Shown in pieces: positions 32,711-41,475 of a stretch of DNA of 41,475 nt; positions within the stretch are counted from its first letter, which is position 1; each line of letters begins with the position of its first letter. The position numbers and the translations under genes were made by a program. Location: contig CAIVVT010000320.1 in NCBI GenBank assembly GCA_903909435.1, forward strand, positions 1 through 41,475. The letters are read 5' to 3'. The notes beneath the pieces are model-generated. The model ran no database searches, was not told the DNA's origin, and saw only the letters and a program-made list of their open reading frames with translations. This stretch comes from an uncultured Acidobacteriia bacterium. Lineage in GTDB: Bacteria; Acidobacteriota; Terriglobia; Bryobacterales; Bryobacteraceae.

Positions 32711-34087
32711 ATGCAGACGTCCGAGACACTTAACAGTCAGGTATCCCCCCGGATCGAGACCCGCTTCCGCCGGATCGTCACGGACTTTCCCGTGCCCGAA
32801 TCGCTCCCAATTCTCGAGAAGCTCGACAAATACGAATTGCGCGCGATGGGCGGACAGCCACCCGTGGTTTGGGACCGCGCCGAAGGGTTCCAGGTGTGGG
32901 ACCGCTGGGGCAACCGGTGGCTCGACTGGTCGTCGGGCGTGCTGGTGGCCAACGCGGGGCATGGACGAACCGAAGTCGCCGAGGCGATTGCCGCACAGGC
33001 GCAGCGCCATCTACTCACTAACTACTGCTTCCCCAGCGAGTTGCGCGCCGAACTGTGCGAGCGGCTGGCGAGCCTCACACCGGAGCCGCTGAAGAAGATA
33101 TTCCTCCTGACAACCGGCTCGGAGACCGTCGAGTTTGCCGTCAAAGTGGCGCGGGAACACGGATTGAAGACGGCGGGACCGCGCAAGAGCGTGATCGTCT
33201 CGTTCGAAAAAGCATTCCACGGACGGACGCTCGGATCGCAACTGGCGGGTGGCATTCCGGCGTTGAAAGACTGGATCGTGAACCTCGATCCGGGCTTCGT
33301 GCAGGTGCCGTTCCCGGATGGTTTCTGGACCGAAGACACCAGCTTCCAGAAGTTCGAAGCCGAACTGGCCGCGAAGGGCGTTGCCGCGGACGACGTTTGC
33401 GGGGTCATCATGGAGACCTATCAGGGCGGCACGGCGGCATTCGCGCCGGTCGAATACATGCACAGCCTCAGGGCTTGGTGCGACCGCCACGCGGCGCTGC
33501 TGGTGCTCGACGAAGTGCAGGCGGGCTTCGGGCGGACCGGAACCTTTTGGGGCTACGAGCACTTCGATGGCGTCGTTCCCGACTTGACCACGTGGGGCAA
33601 GGGCATTTCCAGCTCGCTGCCGATCGCGGCGGTGGCCGGCCGCCCGGACTTGATGGACCTGCCGGCGCCAGGCTCGGCATCGTCCACGCACAGCGGGAAT
33701 CCCGTTTGCGTCGCGGCGGCGCTGGCGAGTCTGGACGTGATCTTGCGTGAGAATCTGGCCCGGAACGCCAAGGGCATGGGCGATGTGTTGCACTCCGAAT
33801 TGGAGGGAATTCAGAAGCGCTTCCCACAGGCGGGCTTCCTGGCGGGCAAGGGACTGGTTGCGGGATTGGCTTGCATCAAGCCGGGAACCAAGGAACCTGA
33901 CGGACCGCTGGCGAAGGACATCGTCTGGCGCTCGGTGGCGAAGGGCCTGCTGATGTTCTCACCCGTGGGGCCGCAGGGCTGCACCATCAAGATATGCCCT
34001 CCGCTGTGCATCACCGAAGACGCGGTGCGGGAGGGGTGTGAAGTGCTGGCGGATAGCTTCACCGAAGCGTTGGCGGCGCGCGGGTAG
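32711..34087 (+). CDS. Class III PLP-dependent aminotransferase
   Basis: This 458-residue fold-type I aminotransferase belongs to the ornithine/4-aminobutyrate/diaminobutyrate group. NAGHGRTEVAEAI, TTGSETVEFAVKVAREH (phosphate binding) and FHGRTLGS come first. LVLDEVQAGFGRTG carries the cofactor-binding Asp, and TTWGKGISS has the Schiff-base Lys297. The C-terminus ends with FSPVGPQGCTIKICPPLCIT. The substrate is not determined by these motifs. I start at ATG 32711. The Gfo/Idh gene follows 21 bases downstream, so amino transfer to a keto-sugar or cyclitol made by that dehydrogenase is one possibility. Confidence 0.9.
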   Translation: MQTSETLNSQVSPRIETRFRRIVTDFPVPESLPILEKLDKYELRAMGGQPPVVWDRAEGFQVWDRWGNRWLDWSSGVLVANAGHGRTEVAEAIAAQAQRHLLTNYCFPSELRAELCERLASLTPEPLKKIFLLTTGSETVEFAVKVAREHGLKTAGPRKSVIVSFEKAFHGRTLGSQLAGGIPALKDWIVNLDPGFVQVPFPDGFWTEDTSFQKFEAELAAKGVAADDVCGVIMETYQGGTAAFAPVEYMHSLRAWCDRHAALLVLDEVQAGFGRTGTFWGYEHFDGVVPDLTTWGKGISSSLPIAAVAGRPDLMDLPAPGSASSTHSGNPVCVAAALASLDVILRENLARNAKGMGDVLHSELEGIQKRFPQAGFLAGKGLVAGLACIKPGTKEPDGPLAKDIVWRSVAKGLLMFSPVGPQGCTIKICPPLCITEDAVREGCEVLADSFTEALAARG

Positions 34088-34108
34088 GGGCGAAACAGGA
34101 GACCAAGT

Positions 34109-35308
34109 ATGCGGGTAGTTTTGATTGGCGGCGGCATGATCGCGAGCGATCAGATTCTGCCGTCGCTGTTCCAGTTGCAGCGCCTGGGGCGCATCGACGA
34201 GATCGAAGTTTGCGAGCGGCGCAGTGAGGCGCTGGAATCGCTGGCCGCGAATCCGCAAATTCGACGGGCGTTTCCCGAGCGCACCTTTCTGCCCAGACTG
34301 GAGCCATACGTCGAGGTCATCGCCGGATTGCCCCCGCGCCAACTCGTGGTGGTTGCCTTGCCCGACCCGCTGCATTTCCAGGCCGTGATGACGGCACTCG
34401 AGCACGATCAAAACGTGCTCTGCGTGAAGCCGCTGGTGCTCAACATCGAGCAGTCCGCCATCATCGAGCAGGCGGCGCACGAGCGCGGCCTGGTGGTGGG
34501 CGTGGAGTACCACAAGCGCTTCGACGACCGCAGCTTGCTGGCCCGCCAGCGTTACCGGGCCGGTGCATTCGGCGAGTTCAAGCTCGGGACCGCCTGCCTG
34601 CTGGAGAAGTGGTACTACCGCCACTCGAACTTCCAGAACTGGTTCACGTGCGAGTCGAGCGATGCGTTCACCTACGTCGGCTGCCACTACGTGGATCTGG
34701 TTCATTTCATCACCGGCCTGTTGCCCGTGGAGGTCAGTGTGTACGGTCTGCGCGACACCTTCCCCAACGGCAAGGAAGGCTGGCTGTGGACCGATGCCCG
34801 GGTGATCTGGGACAACGGGGCCTGCCTCAACGTGCAAAATGCGCTCGGTTTTCCGGACGGCGCGCCCGGCACGAACACCCAGGGGCTTACGATGTACTGC
34901 TCGGGCGGAGACCGGGGCGCCTGGCTACAGCATTCCGACCAGTACCGCGGACTGTCCTATTGCTACACCGAGACCCCGGCCGGGGCGGGAGCGACGACGT
35001 ACGCCGAACCCTCCACCGACTATTTCCAGTACTTGGACCTGGGCGGCCCGGGCCTGACGCCGTCCGGCTATGGCTATCGATCAGTGGCATGGATCACCGA
35101 GCGGGCGCTGGAACTCGGCCAGGACGATCGGCCGTTGACGGAGAGGCAGGCGCTGTTGCAAAAGTGGGACCAGAATGGGCCGATGGCCACGCCGGCCAAC
35201 AGCCGTTTCAACGAACTGGTGATCGAAGCGGCCCGGCTTTCGATTGTGAATCGCGGGCGGCCTTACCGCATCCAACACGGTAAGAACCCGCATGTGGAGC
35301 AGGCCTGA
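34109..35308 (+). CDS. Gfo/Idh/MocA-family oxidoreductase
   Basis: This 399-residue NAD(P)-dependent dehydrogenase of the glucose-fructose oxidoreductase/inositol dehydrogenase family has the dinucleotide loop VVLIGGGMIASD at residues 3-14. CVKPLVL (in place of the usual EKP) carries the conserved Lys, and YHKRFDDRSL follows. The C-terminal half is the usual beta-sheet domain with FTYVGCHYVDLVHFITGL (the catalytic-His region). The Glu to Cys change before the KP is uncommon but seen in some subfamilies. The substrate is unknown; neighbours suggest a sugar or cyclitol. It is co-directional with the aminotransferase. Confidence 0.88.
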   Translation: MRVVLIGGGMIASDQILPSLFQLQRLGRIDEIEVCERRSEALESLAANPQIRRAFPERTFLPRLEPYVEVIAGLPPRQLVVVALPDPLHFQAVMTALEHDQNVLCVKPLVLNIEQSAIIEQAAHERGLVVGVEYHKRFDDRSLLARQRYRAGAFGEFKLGTACLLEKWYYRHSNFQNWFTCESSDAFTYVGCHYVDLVHFITGLLPVEVSVYGLRDTFPNGKEGWLWTDARVIWDNGACLNVQNALGFPDGAPGTNTQGLTMYCSGGDRGAWLQHSDQYRGLSYCYTETPAGAGATTYAEPSTDYFQYLDLGGPGLTPSGYGYRSVAWITERALELGQDDRPLTERQALLQKWDQNGPMATPANSRFNELVIEAARLSIVNRGRPYRIQHGKNPHVEQA

Positions 35309-35339
35309 CGACCGGCCTCGCTACCGATAGATCCTCCGA

Positions 35340-36395
35340 GTGTTTCTGGGCAAGGGGGATTCGTGCGGGCGCCGGAGGTTACCACGGTTGCTCCAACGGA
35401 CGTTTGCTTACGCCCTGACTTTGTCCCTGCTCTCGATTGCCGGAGTCTCGCTTGCCGATGACGGAACGAGGCCCACTGCGCCGGTGAGCGGCGTTTTGGT
35501 GGACGACGCCACGGCCAGCATTCTGCCCCTGGTGGGCAACACCGGCTCCGCGCATACTGGCAATGCTAGTGTGGGCTCGGTCCAATTTGCCTTGCCCGCT
35601 CCGGACGGGCGCACCGCGTTGGTGGTGCGGGACGGCAGGATCTCGGTGATTCGCCGGGTGCAGACGCACATGCCGGTGTGGCGCGACCTGACGGAGGAGG
35701 GCGTCGGTGTGGACCGAGCGGTCTGGAGCGAGGACTCGAACGCGCTAGCCATCTACGACGCCGCGCAAGCAAGGATCTTCTTCTGGAAAAACACTCAGGC
35801 CGATCCGGCTCCCGCAGGCCAATTCGACATGAGCCAGTTTCCCACCGCTCCCATCTCCCTGGCGCTCGACCCCGAGGCCCACTACGTTTTCGCGATCTTC
35901 GCTGAGCGCGAGGGTGCCAGCCTGACAGTGATTCCCGTAGGCGGCGCAGCTCAAACGCTGCTGACGCTTAGCCGTCCGGGAGCGATGTTCCTGGCAGGTG
36001 GAACGCTGTACATCGCGGACCGCGGACGAGCCGAGGTCCTCGCTTTGAGCAATTGGACCACGGGATTGACGCTGCGCACCGTCGTGGCGGCGGGCAATGG
36101 GATTAAAGACCCGGCAGGCATCGCCATTTCACCTGACGGCAAGCAGCTTTATGTCGCCGACGCAGGAAGCCAGCAGGTGCTGGCTTTCGATCTCGGTTCG
36201 AGCGCACAGAAAGCCGCCGTGCAACTTGATTTCCCGCCGACGCGCATGGACTTGATCGCCGGAGGTTCGCTGTTCCTGCTCGACAAGGGCAGCCGCGGTG
36301 AGTCGCCAGCACAGTTCCTGCAGGCGCCCGACATGCAGGTGTTCGGCGTGCCGATAGGGGCAGCGGACGTAGTTGGGATCCAGGAGCCGCAGTAG
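35340..36395 (+). CDS. Exported beta-propeller (NHL/YVTN-like) protein
   Basis: This protein has 351 residues from the GTG at 35340, starting with a basic n-region, a hydrophobic stretch (about 22-38) and a cleavage site near SLA/DD. The rest consists of repeated four-strand blades: LPAPDGRTALVVRDG, VWSEDSNALAIYDAAQ, LALDPEAHYVFAIFAE, GTLYIADRGRAEVLAL and ISPDGKQLYVADAGSQQVLAF. The last has the YVTN/NHL form. No catalytic residues can be named. Start choice is uncertain. It lies 31 bases after the Gfo/Idh gene. Two GC-rich hairpins follow its stop. Confidence 0.75.
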   Translation: MFLGKGDSCGRRRLPRLLQRTFAYALTLSLLSIAGVSLADDGTRPTAPVSGVLVDDATASILPLVGNTGSAHTGNASVGSVQFALPAPDGRTALVVRDGRISVIRRVQTHMPVWRDLTEEGVGVDRAVWSEDSNALAIYDAAQARIFFWKNTQADPAPAGQFDMSQFPTAPISLALDPEAHYVFAIFAEREGASLTVIPVGGAAQTLLTLSRPGAMFLAGGTLYIADRGRAEVLALSNWTTGLTLRTVVAAGNGIKDPAGIAISPDGKQLYVADAGSQQVLAFDLGSSAQKAAVQLDFPPTRMDLIAGGSLFLLDKGSRGESPAQFLQAPDMQVFGVPIGAADVVGIQEPQ

Positions 36396-36407
36396 ATTCG
36401 TGGGACG

Positions 36408-36461
36408 GCGGCTCCCGAGCCGCGGACTAACTAGTTCCAGGGCGGGCGCTGGAGCGCCGCC
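36408..36461. repeat. Two GC-rich hairpins between convergent genes
   Basis: GCGGCTC/GAGCCGC at 36408-36423 and GGCGCT/AGCGCC within 36441-36461 are self-complementary. The second contains GCTGGAGCGCCGCCC, which recurs at 40314-40328. Neither is followed by a T-tract. The gap lies between the convergent propeller and isomerase genes, so they may help end transcription, or be dispersed repeats. Confidence 0.5.
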
Positions 36462-36504
36462 CCGCATTGGCAGCCCCCCACTTCAATTCGTTACCGCCAG
36501 GCGC

Positions 36505-37920
<1,416 letters not shown>

Positions 37921-37976
37921 AGTTTAGAGACTCCCAATTTTGAATGATTGCGTTTGCCCACGGGTTGAAGCGGCCA

Positions 37977-38113
37977 TGGAACGGAGCCACGACCGTCAGG
38001 GAGTGGTTGAATGCGGGGGCGCTCTTTAGGAGCGCACGACATAGCACCGATGCCACTTTGAGAGATGGATCACACTGAGACAACCACTCCCTTACGGTCG
38101 CGGCTCCGTTCCA
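37977..38113. repeat. 33-bp-arm inverted repeat (REP/MITE-like)
   Basis: Arms 37977-38009 and 38081-38113 are inverse complements at 31 of 33 positions (TGGAACGGAGCC... and ...GGCTCCGTTCCA). The 71-base loop holds a second hairpin (GCGCTC-TTTA-GGAGCGC near 38019-38036). A lone arm copy lies at 40284-40304. It sits between the GH42 and isomerase genes. Confidence 0.8.
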
Positions 38114-38133
38114 GCGAGGTTTCTGTGCCGGCT

Positions 38134-40272
38134 CTAGCGTAACTCCTCCACGATGGCGACGCCCCAGGGCTCCAACCCCAGTTTCGCGCCTTGAGCCACG
38201 GATTGCTCTTTGAGACGCTCGCGGCCGGCGGCGTAAGGGTAGGCGATCTCCTGGGCGGCGGCAGAGTAATTCAGGTAGAAGTGCACCTGGTGGTTGTTAC
38301 GGTTCCGGCCGTGCCGGACCTGCACGGCGGACGGCAACTGCAGATCGGGGCTGTTCAGTCCCGCCAGTTGAAGCACCTCACGCACGACTGCCTGCTGCAT
38401 CTCGGGCGTCAGGACGGTGCCCTCATAGGTCAACGTGCCCTTGCCGAAGTGGTTGCGCGTGAGTGCCGGGAACTTGCCGAAGAAGGGGTGGTCGTAACTG
38501 GCGAGGGTCTCCGCGCCTTCCGGCAACAGGAACTCGGCCCAGGTCGAAGCCTGGCTCTTGACGCCGAGGCCGTAGCGGTCGGGTTTCAAGGGCACTGTGT
38601 ATGCGAGGTTCGAAAACTCCTGATAGGAGAACCCGGCCGCTTTGCGCAGCGGCCCCGGCGAGCGAACCCAGCGAACCGTCGAGTACTCGTTAGTAAAACC
38701 GCTCTTGAAAGCGATGACAGCGTGTCCGCCGTTCTCGACGAACGTCGAGATGCGATTCAGCACTTCGTCCGAAGCGGAGTAGAGCGGCGGGACCAGCAGG
38801 ACTTTGTACTGCGAGAGGTTCTCAGTGGCCGGTGTGACGAAATCGACTTCCACCTTAGAGGCGTACGCAGCGCCGTACATTTGACGCACCAGGTTCATGT
38901 AGTTCACGCGATCGCTGAACGGCATGAAGTTGATCGTGTCGTTGGCGTCGGTCGAGAACAGGATTGCGACCTTGACGTCCTTCTTCAGGTTGGCGATGTC
39001 CGGGCCGATGCGCTTGAAGTCCGCGCCGATAGTCGAGACCTCGCTGTAGGCCCGGTTCGCTTCAAGTTCCTGCCCCAGCACTCCGCGCCAGTAGGTCTCC
39101 TGGCCGTAGTGCAGGGAGTGCCAATGCCAGTACTCGACCAGCGATGCACCGCTGGCGGCATGGGCGAACGCAATCAGGCGGAACTGCCCGTCGTAAGGCG
39201 GATACTGCGCGCGCGAGTCCCAGCCGATGGTCTGCGCGTTGGTCTCGGTCACGAGATAGGGCGCGTTCTTAACGGAGCGGAAGAAGTCGCCGCCGAGGGC
39301 GATTTCCATCCCGTCCAGCTTGTCCTGCGCGTTGAAATAAATATTCGTTGCTGCGATGTCGAGTTTCCGCCCCACGGCCCAATGATCCACATTCGTATTG
39401 ACGCCCGCGAAGTCGTGCGTCACGAACTGGTTCGAGGGGATGTACTCGCGCAACAGCTTAGCCTGCCAGTGCAGGAAATCGGTCACGATGGTGCGCTGGA
39501 AGCGTTCCCATTCCAGTTTGTAGCCAGGATTCAGGATGCCGTCGCGCGCGGGGAATTCACCCCAATTGTCCACCAGTTGGCCCCAATAGGTCAGGCCCCA
39601 CAACTCGTTCAGCTTGTGCGGCGAGCCGAACCGCTCTTTCAGCACGTCCACGAAGGCATGTTGGACATTGGGCAGCGGAATGCCATTCGGCGCGGTCTCA
39701 TTGTCCACCTGCCATCCGATTACGGTGGGGTTGTGCGCGTAGTGCTCGGCGATTTTGCGGATCACGCGCTCGCAGTAGCGGCGGTAATCAGGGTTGGTAA
39801 GATCCATGTTCTGCCGCGGACCGTACGCGCCGGGGCGCAGCGGGCCGGGATAGGTGCCCGACCAGGGGTCGACCTGGGGACCGGACTGGCCGTAGCGCAG
39901 GACCAGGATCTCCGGGTGCTTCTTGAACATCCAGGGTGGAATGGAGTAGGTCGGCGTGCCCATGATGACCTTGATGCCGGCTTTGCCGAACGCCGCTACA
40001 ATGCGATCCATCCACTCGAATTGGAATTCGCCGTCGCGCGGCTCCCAACTGGTCCAAGTCGATTCGCCGATACGAACGCAGGTGAAGCCCGCGGCCTGCA
40101 TGAGTGCCACGTCTTTTTCAAGACGCTCGTAGGGCATGTACTCGTGATAATAGGCAGCGCCGTAGAGCACAGTCTGCGGCAGGTCGGCCGCAAACAGGGC
40201 GGGCGCCATAACAAGAAGTGAAGTCAACAGGACAGCGCGCACGAGGTTCTTCCTATTCCGCAATCCACACAA
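38134..40272 (-). CDS. Secreted GH42 beta-galactosidase
   Basis: This 712-residue glycoside hydrolase of family 42 has an N-terminal signal peptide (about 1-28, LFA/AD). The TIM barrel contains the acid/base Glu192 in QVDNETAPNG and the nucleophile Glu343 in LVTETNAQTIGW. The trimerisation-type domain begins near 410 (DVKVAILFSTDANDTINF), followed by a small beta domain. GH42 enzymes act on galacto-oligosaccharides and on arabinogalactan or pectin side chains. Most GH42 enzymes are cytoplasmic; export here points to work on polymers or large oligomers. The isomerase downstream and a sodium symporter upstream suggest one uptake unit. Confidence 0.94.
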   Translation of the reverse strand: MCGLRNRKNLVRAVLLTSLLVMAPALFAADLPQTVLYGAAYYHEYMPYERLEKDVALMQAAGFTCVRIGESTWTSWEPRDGEFQFEWMDRIVAAFGKAGIKVIMGTPTYSIPPWMFKKHPEILVLRYGQSGPQVDPWSGTYPGPLRPGAYGPRQNMDLTNPDYRRYCERVIRKIAEHYAHNPTVIGWQVDNETAPNGIPLPNVQHAFVDVLKERFGSPHKLNELWGLTYWGQLVDNWGEFPARDGILNPGYKLEWERFQRTIVTDFLHWQAKLLREYIPSNQFVTHDFAGVNTNVDHWAVGRKLDIAATNIYFNAQDKLDGMEIALGGDFFRSVKNAPYLVTETNAQTIGWDSRAQYPPYDGQFRLIAFAHAASGASLVEYWHWHSLHYGQETYWRGVLGQELEANRAYSEVSTIGADFKRIGPDIANLKKDVKVAILFSTDANDTINFMPFSDRVNYMNLVRQMYGAAYASKVEVDFVTPATENLSQYKVLLVPPLYSASDEVLNRISTFVENGGHAVIAFKSGFTNEYSTVRWVRSPGPLRKAAGFSYQEFSNLAYTVPLKPDRYGLGVKSQASTWAEFLLPEGAETLASYDHPFFGKFPALTRNHFGKGTLTYEGTVLTPEMQQAVVREVLQLAGLNSPDLQLPSAVQVRHGRNRNNHQVHFYLNYSAAAQEIAYPYAAGRERLKEQSVAQGAKLGLEPWGVAIVEELR

Positions 40273-40283
40273 GTGCCGCTTCC

Positions 40284-40304
40284 TGACGGTCGCGGCTGCG
40301 TTCC
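40284..40304. repeat. Single-arm copy of the 38-kb inverted repeat
   Basis: TGACGGTCGCGGCTGCGTTCC matches the right arm of the 37977-38113 element apart from two or three changes. It lies 12 bases ahead of the GH42 start codon. It is followed by GGGCTGGAGCGCCGCCC (40312-40328), also found near 36446. Confidence 0.65.
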
Positions 40305-40336
40305 GTAAAATGGGCTGGAGCGCCGCCCACCTACCA

Positions 40337-40564
40337 CTATTTCTCTTTGCCTTTAGGGGCGAACTTCCAGGTGTAGAAGGCTCCGGCGATGGTCATGAAT
40401 CCCCCCATCCAGAGGTCCGTCCGCAATTCAGAGAGCGTGATTGCGCGCCCCGTGGCTGAATGGCCTCCGCTGACCATGCCCCAGCCGAAAATGATGATGC
40501 CGTAGAGGAGCACAAGCACTCCAATGAAAAACCAGATCGAGATCATGTTTCTTCCGTGGATCAT
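40337..40564 (-). CDS. Small two-span membrane protein beside the symporter
   Basis: This 75-residue protein has two hydrophobic segments, about 9-31 (WFFIGVLVLLYGIIIFGWGM) and about 52-68 (MGGFMTIAGAFYTWKF), joined by a polar loop and ending in a Lys-rich tail. I know no name for it. It starts 10 bases after the symporter stop, so both are co-transcribed. By position it could be an accessory subunit of the transporter, but this is inference. Confidence 0.7.
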   Translation of the reverse strand: MIHGRNMISIWFFIGVLVLLYGIIIFGWGMVSGGHSATGRAITLSELRTDLWMGGFMTIAGAFYTWKFAPKGKEK

Positions 40565-40574
40565 GGCGCGCTCC

Positions 40575-41475
40575 TTACCAAACCATCAAATTCAAAACGA
40601 AGAAGACCACGATTACGACAGCCGCCCAGAAAATGGGCCGCTTCCAAAGTGGTAACGCCGTCTCGTGCGGGATTTCGCCGATTCCATACACCAACCCAAC
40701 CAACTCCGACTCGGGCTTGGGCTTGGTGCAGTAGCTGACCACGATGGTGACGATGGCGCAGATGCACCACGACCACAGTGCCCGGTACATGTTCTCGGCC
40801 ATGTCTTTGGCGTTGGGTGAAAGGGCGATGTAATGGAGCGCAGTCGGGTCCACTTTCACCCAGGCCCACATGGCAACCGACGATGCGGTGCCGGTAAGCA
40901 AGCCCCAGAAACCGGCCGCCGGGGTGGCCCGCTTCCACATCATGCCGAAGATGACGGTGCCGAATAGCGGGGCGATGAAGAAGCTGAAGAGCGCCTGGAC
41001 GTAATCCATGATGCTCTGGAACTGCATGGCGAGATAGGCTGCGCCGATCGAGATGAGGATGCCGACGATGGTCGCCCAGCGGCCGACCTTCACCAGATGG
41101 TCATCGGACATTTCCTTCTTGCGGAAGGCCTTGTAAATGTCATAGGTCCAGACCGTGGAGAAGGCCGTCACGTTGCCGGCCATGCCGCTCATAAAGCCGG
41201 CTATCAAAGCCGTCACGCCGAGTCCCAGCAGCCCCGGGCCGAGGTAGCGGGCGAGCATTAGCGGAAGCACGTCGTTGTAGGTGAAGAGGCCGGCGGCACG
41301 CTGATTTTCGGGAACCAGCAGTTGCGGAAGCACTGCCAGTCCGAGCAGTCCGGGCAGGATGACGATGAACGGCACGAACATCTTGAAGGCCGCGCCGATG
41401 ATGGGCGCCATCTTGGCCGAGCGCAGATCTTTCGCCGACATGACGCGCTGGACGACAAGGAAATCAGTAGTCCAG
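40575..41475 (-). CDS. Sodium:solute symporter (SSS family), N-terminus outside the window
   Basis: The visible 300 residues are the C-terminal half of an SSS (SGLT/PutP-type) sodium-coupled transporter. Reading back past the internal Met at 41441 gives TTDFLVVQRVMSAKD, which matches the family's W-x-TDQ-x-x-VQR segment, so the gene continues beyond base 41475. Then come GLFTYNDVLPLMLARYLGPGLLGL, GFMSGMAGNVTAFSTVWTYDIYK (SSS sodium-site region, start of helix 8) and further spans ending VVIVVFFVLNLMVW. The substrate is probably a sugar, given the GH42 and isomerase neighbours. A small membrane protein follows within 10 bases. Confidence 0.9.
   Translation of the reverse strand, partial: WTTDFLVVQRVMSAKDLRSAKMAPIIGAAFKMFVPFIVILPGLLGLAVLPQLLVPENQRAAGLFTYNDVLPLMLARYLGPGLLGLGVTALIAGFMSGMAGNVTAFSTVWTYDIYKAFRKKEMSDDHLVKVGRWATIVGILISIGAAYLAMQFQSIMDYVQALFSFFIAPLFGTVIFGMMWKRATPAAGFWGLLTGTASSVAMWAWVKVDPTALHYIALSPNAKDMAENMYRALWSWCICAIVTIVVSYCTKPKPESELVGLVYGIGEIPHETALPLWKRPIFWAAVVIVVFFVLNLMVW

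Noticed and set aside
38191-40221. A 676-codon plus-strand open frame over GH42
   Set aside because: It is antisense to the GH42 gene, which has both catalytic Glu residues and a signal peptide; the shadow has no homology.

Overview
The window is GC-rich, densely coded DNA with no phage, plasmid, CRISPR or tRNA signature. The gene content suggests a soil-type Acidobacteriota, most likely of the Bryobacterales/Solibacter kind: an SBBP beta-propeller protein with tandem 155-residue Ig-like repeats, an RCC1-repeat exoprotein, short PilZ proteins, an ECF sigma factor/anti-sigma pair with a DUF6249-like partner, secreted glycoside hydrolases and esterases, and Gfo/Idh/MocA dehydrogenases. The taxonomy is inferred from family content only.

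Layout. 1-820: the repetitive tail of a truncated gene and a CoA-binding protein. 834-3831: a secreted alpha/beta hydrolase diverging from an L-rhamnose isomerase. 4058-6980: an overlapping three-gene operon (membrane protein, GT4 glycosyltransferase, twin-arginine secreted protein). 7058-11785: ftsK and uppP, with pyruvate kinase divergent. 11895-17026: an MFS sugar transporter, a PilZ-like protein, an MrfA-type helicase and a DUF6249-like membrane protein. 17149-18116: ECF sigma and zinc-finger anti-sigma. 18404-21469: an exported RCC1 protein with an unclear start, preceded by a possibly structured leader. 21882-23383: sodC, a PilZ protein and a possible broken gene. 23384-31252: hddC, hddA, a 1767-residue secreted repeat protein and gmhB, all on the minus strand. 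31349-36395: Rieske protein, mutM, class III aminotransferase, Gfo/Idh oxidoreductase and a secreted beta-propeller protein. 36505-41475: an L-fucose/L-arabinose isomerase-family protein, a GH42 beta-galactosidase, a small membrane protein and a truncated sodium:solute symporter.

The two flanks look like plant-polysaccharide (pectin side-chain) use: esterase, rhamnose isomerase, beta-galactosidase, fucose/arabinose isomerase and transporters. The centre is cell-envelope biology: lipid-carrier recycling, GDP-heptose synthesis and very large exported repeat proteins.

The most interesting points are as follows. (i) A perfect 9-bp palindrome between the sigma gene and the DUF6249-like gene places TGAAAC-type -35 boxes outward on both strands, each followed by 17 bases and a TCT(A/T)AA box, which looks like a mirrored ECF autoregulatory promoter. 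(ii) A giant secreted Cys-paired repeat protein is embedded among GDP-heptose genes. (iii) The RCC1 exoprotein has a clear signal peptide but no usual start codon, and a strong Shine-Dalgarno lies just ahead of an ATC. (iv) Long imperfect inverted repeats with related arms lie between genes at about 4.0, 38.0 and 40.3 kb.
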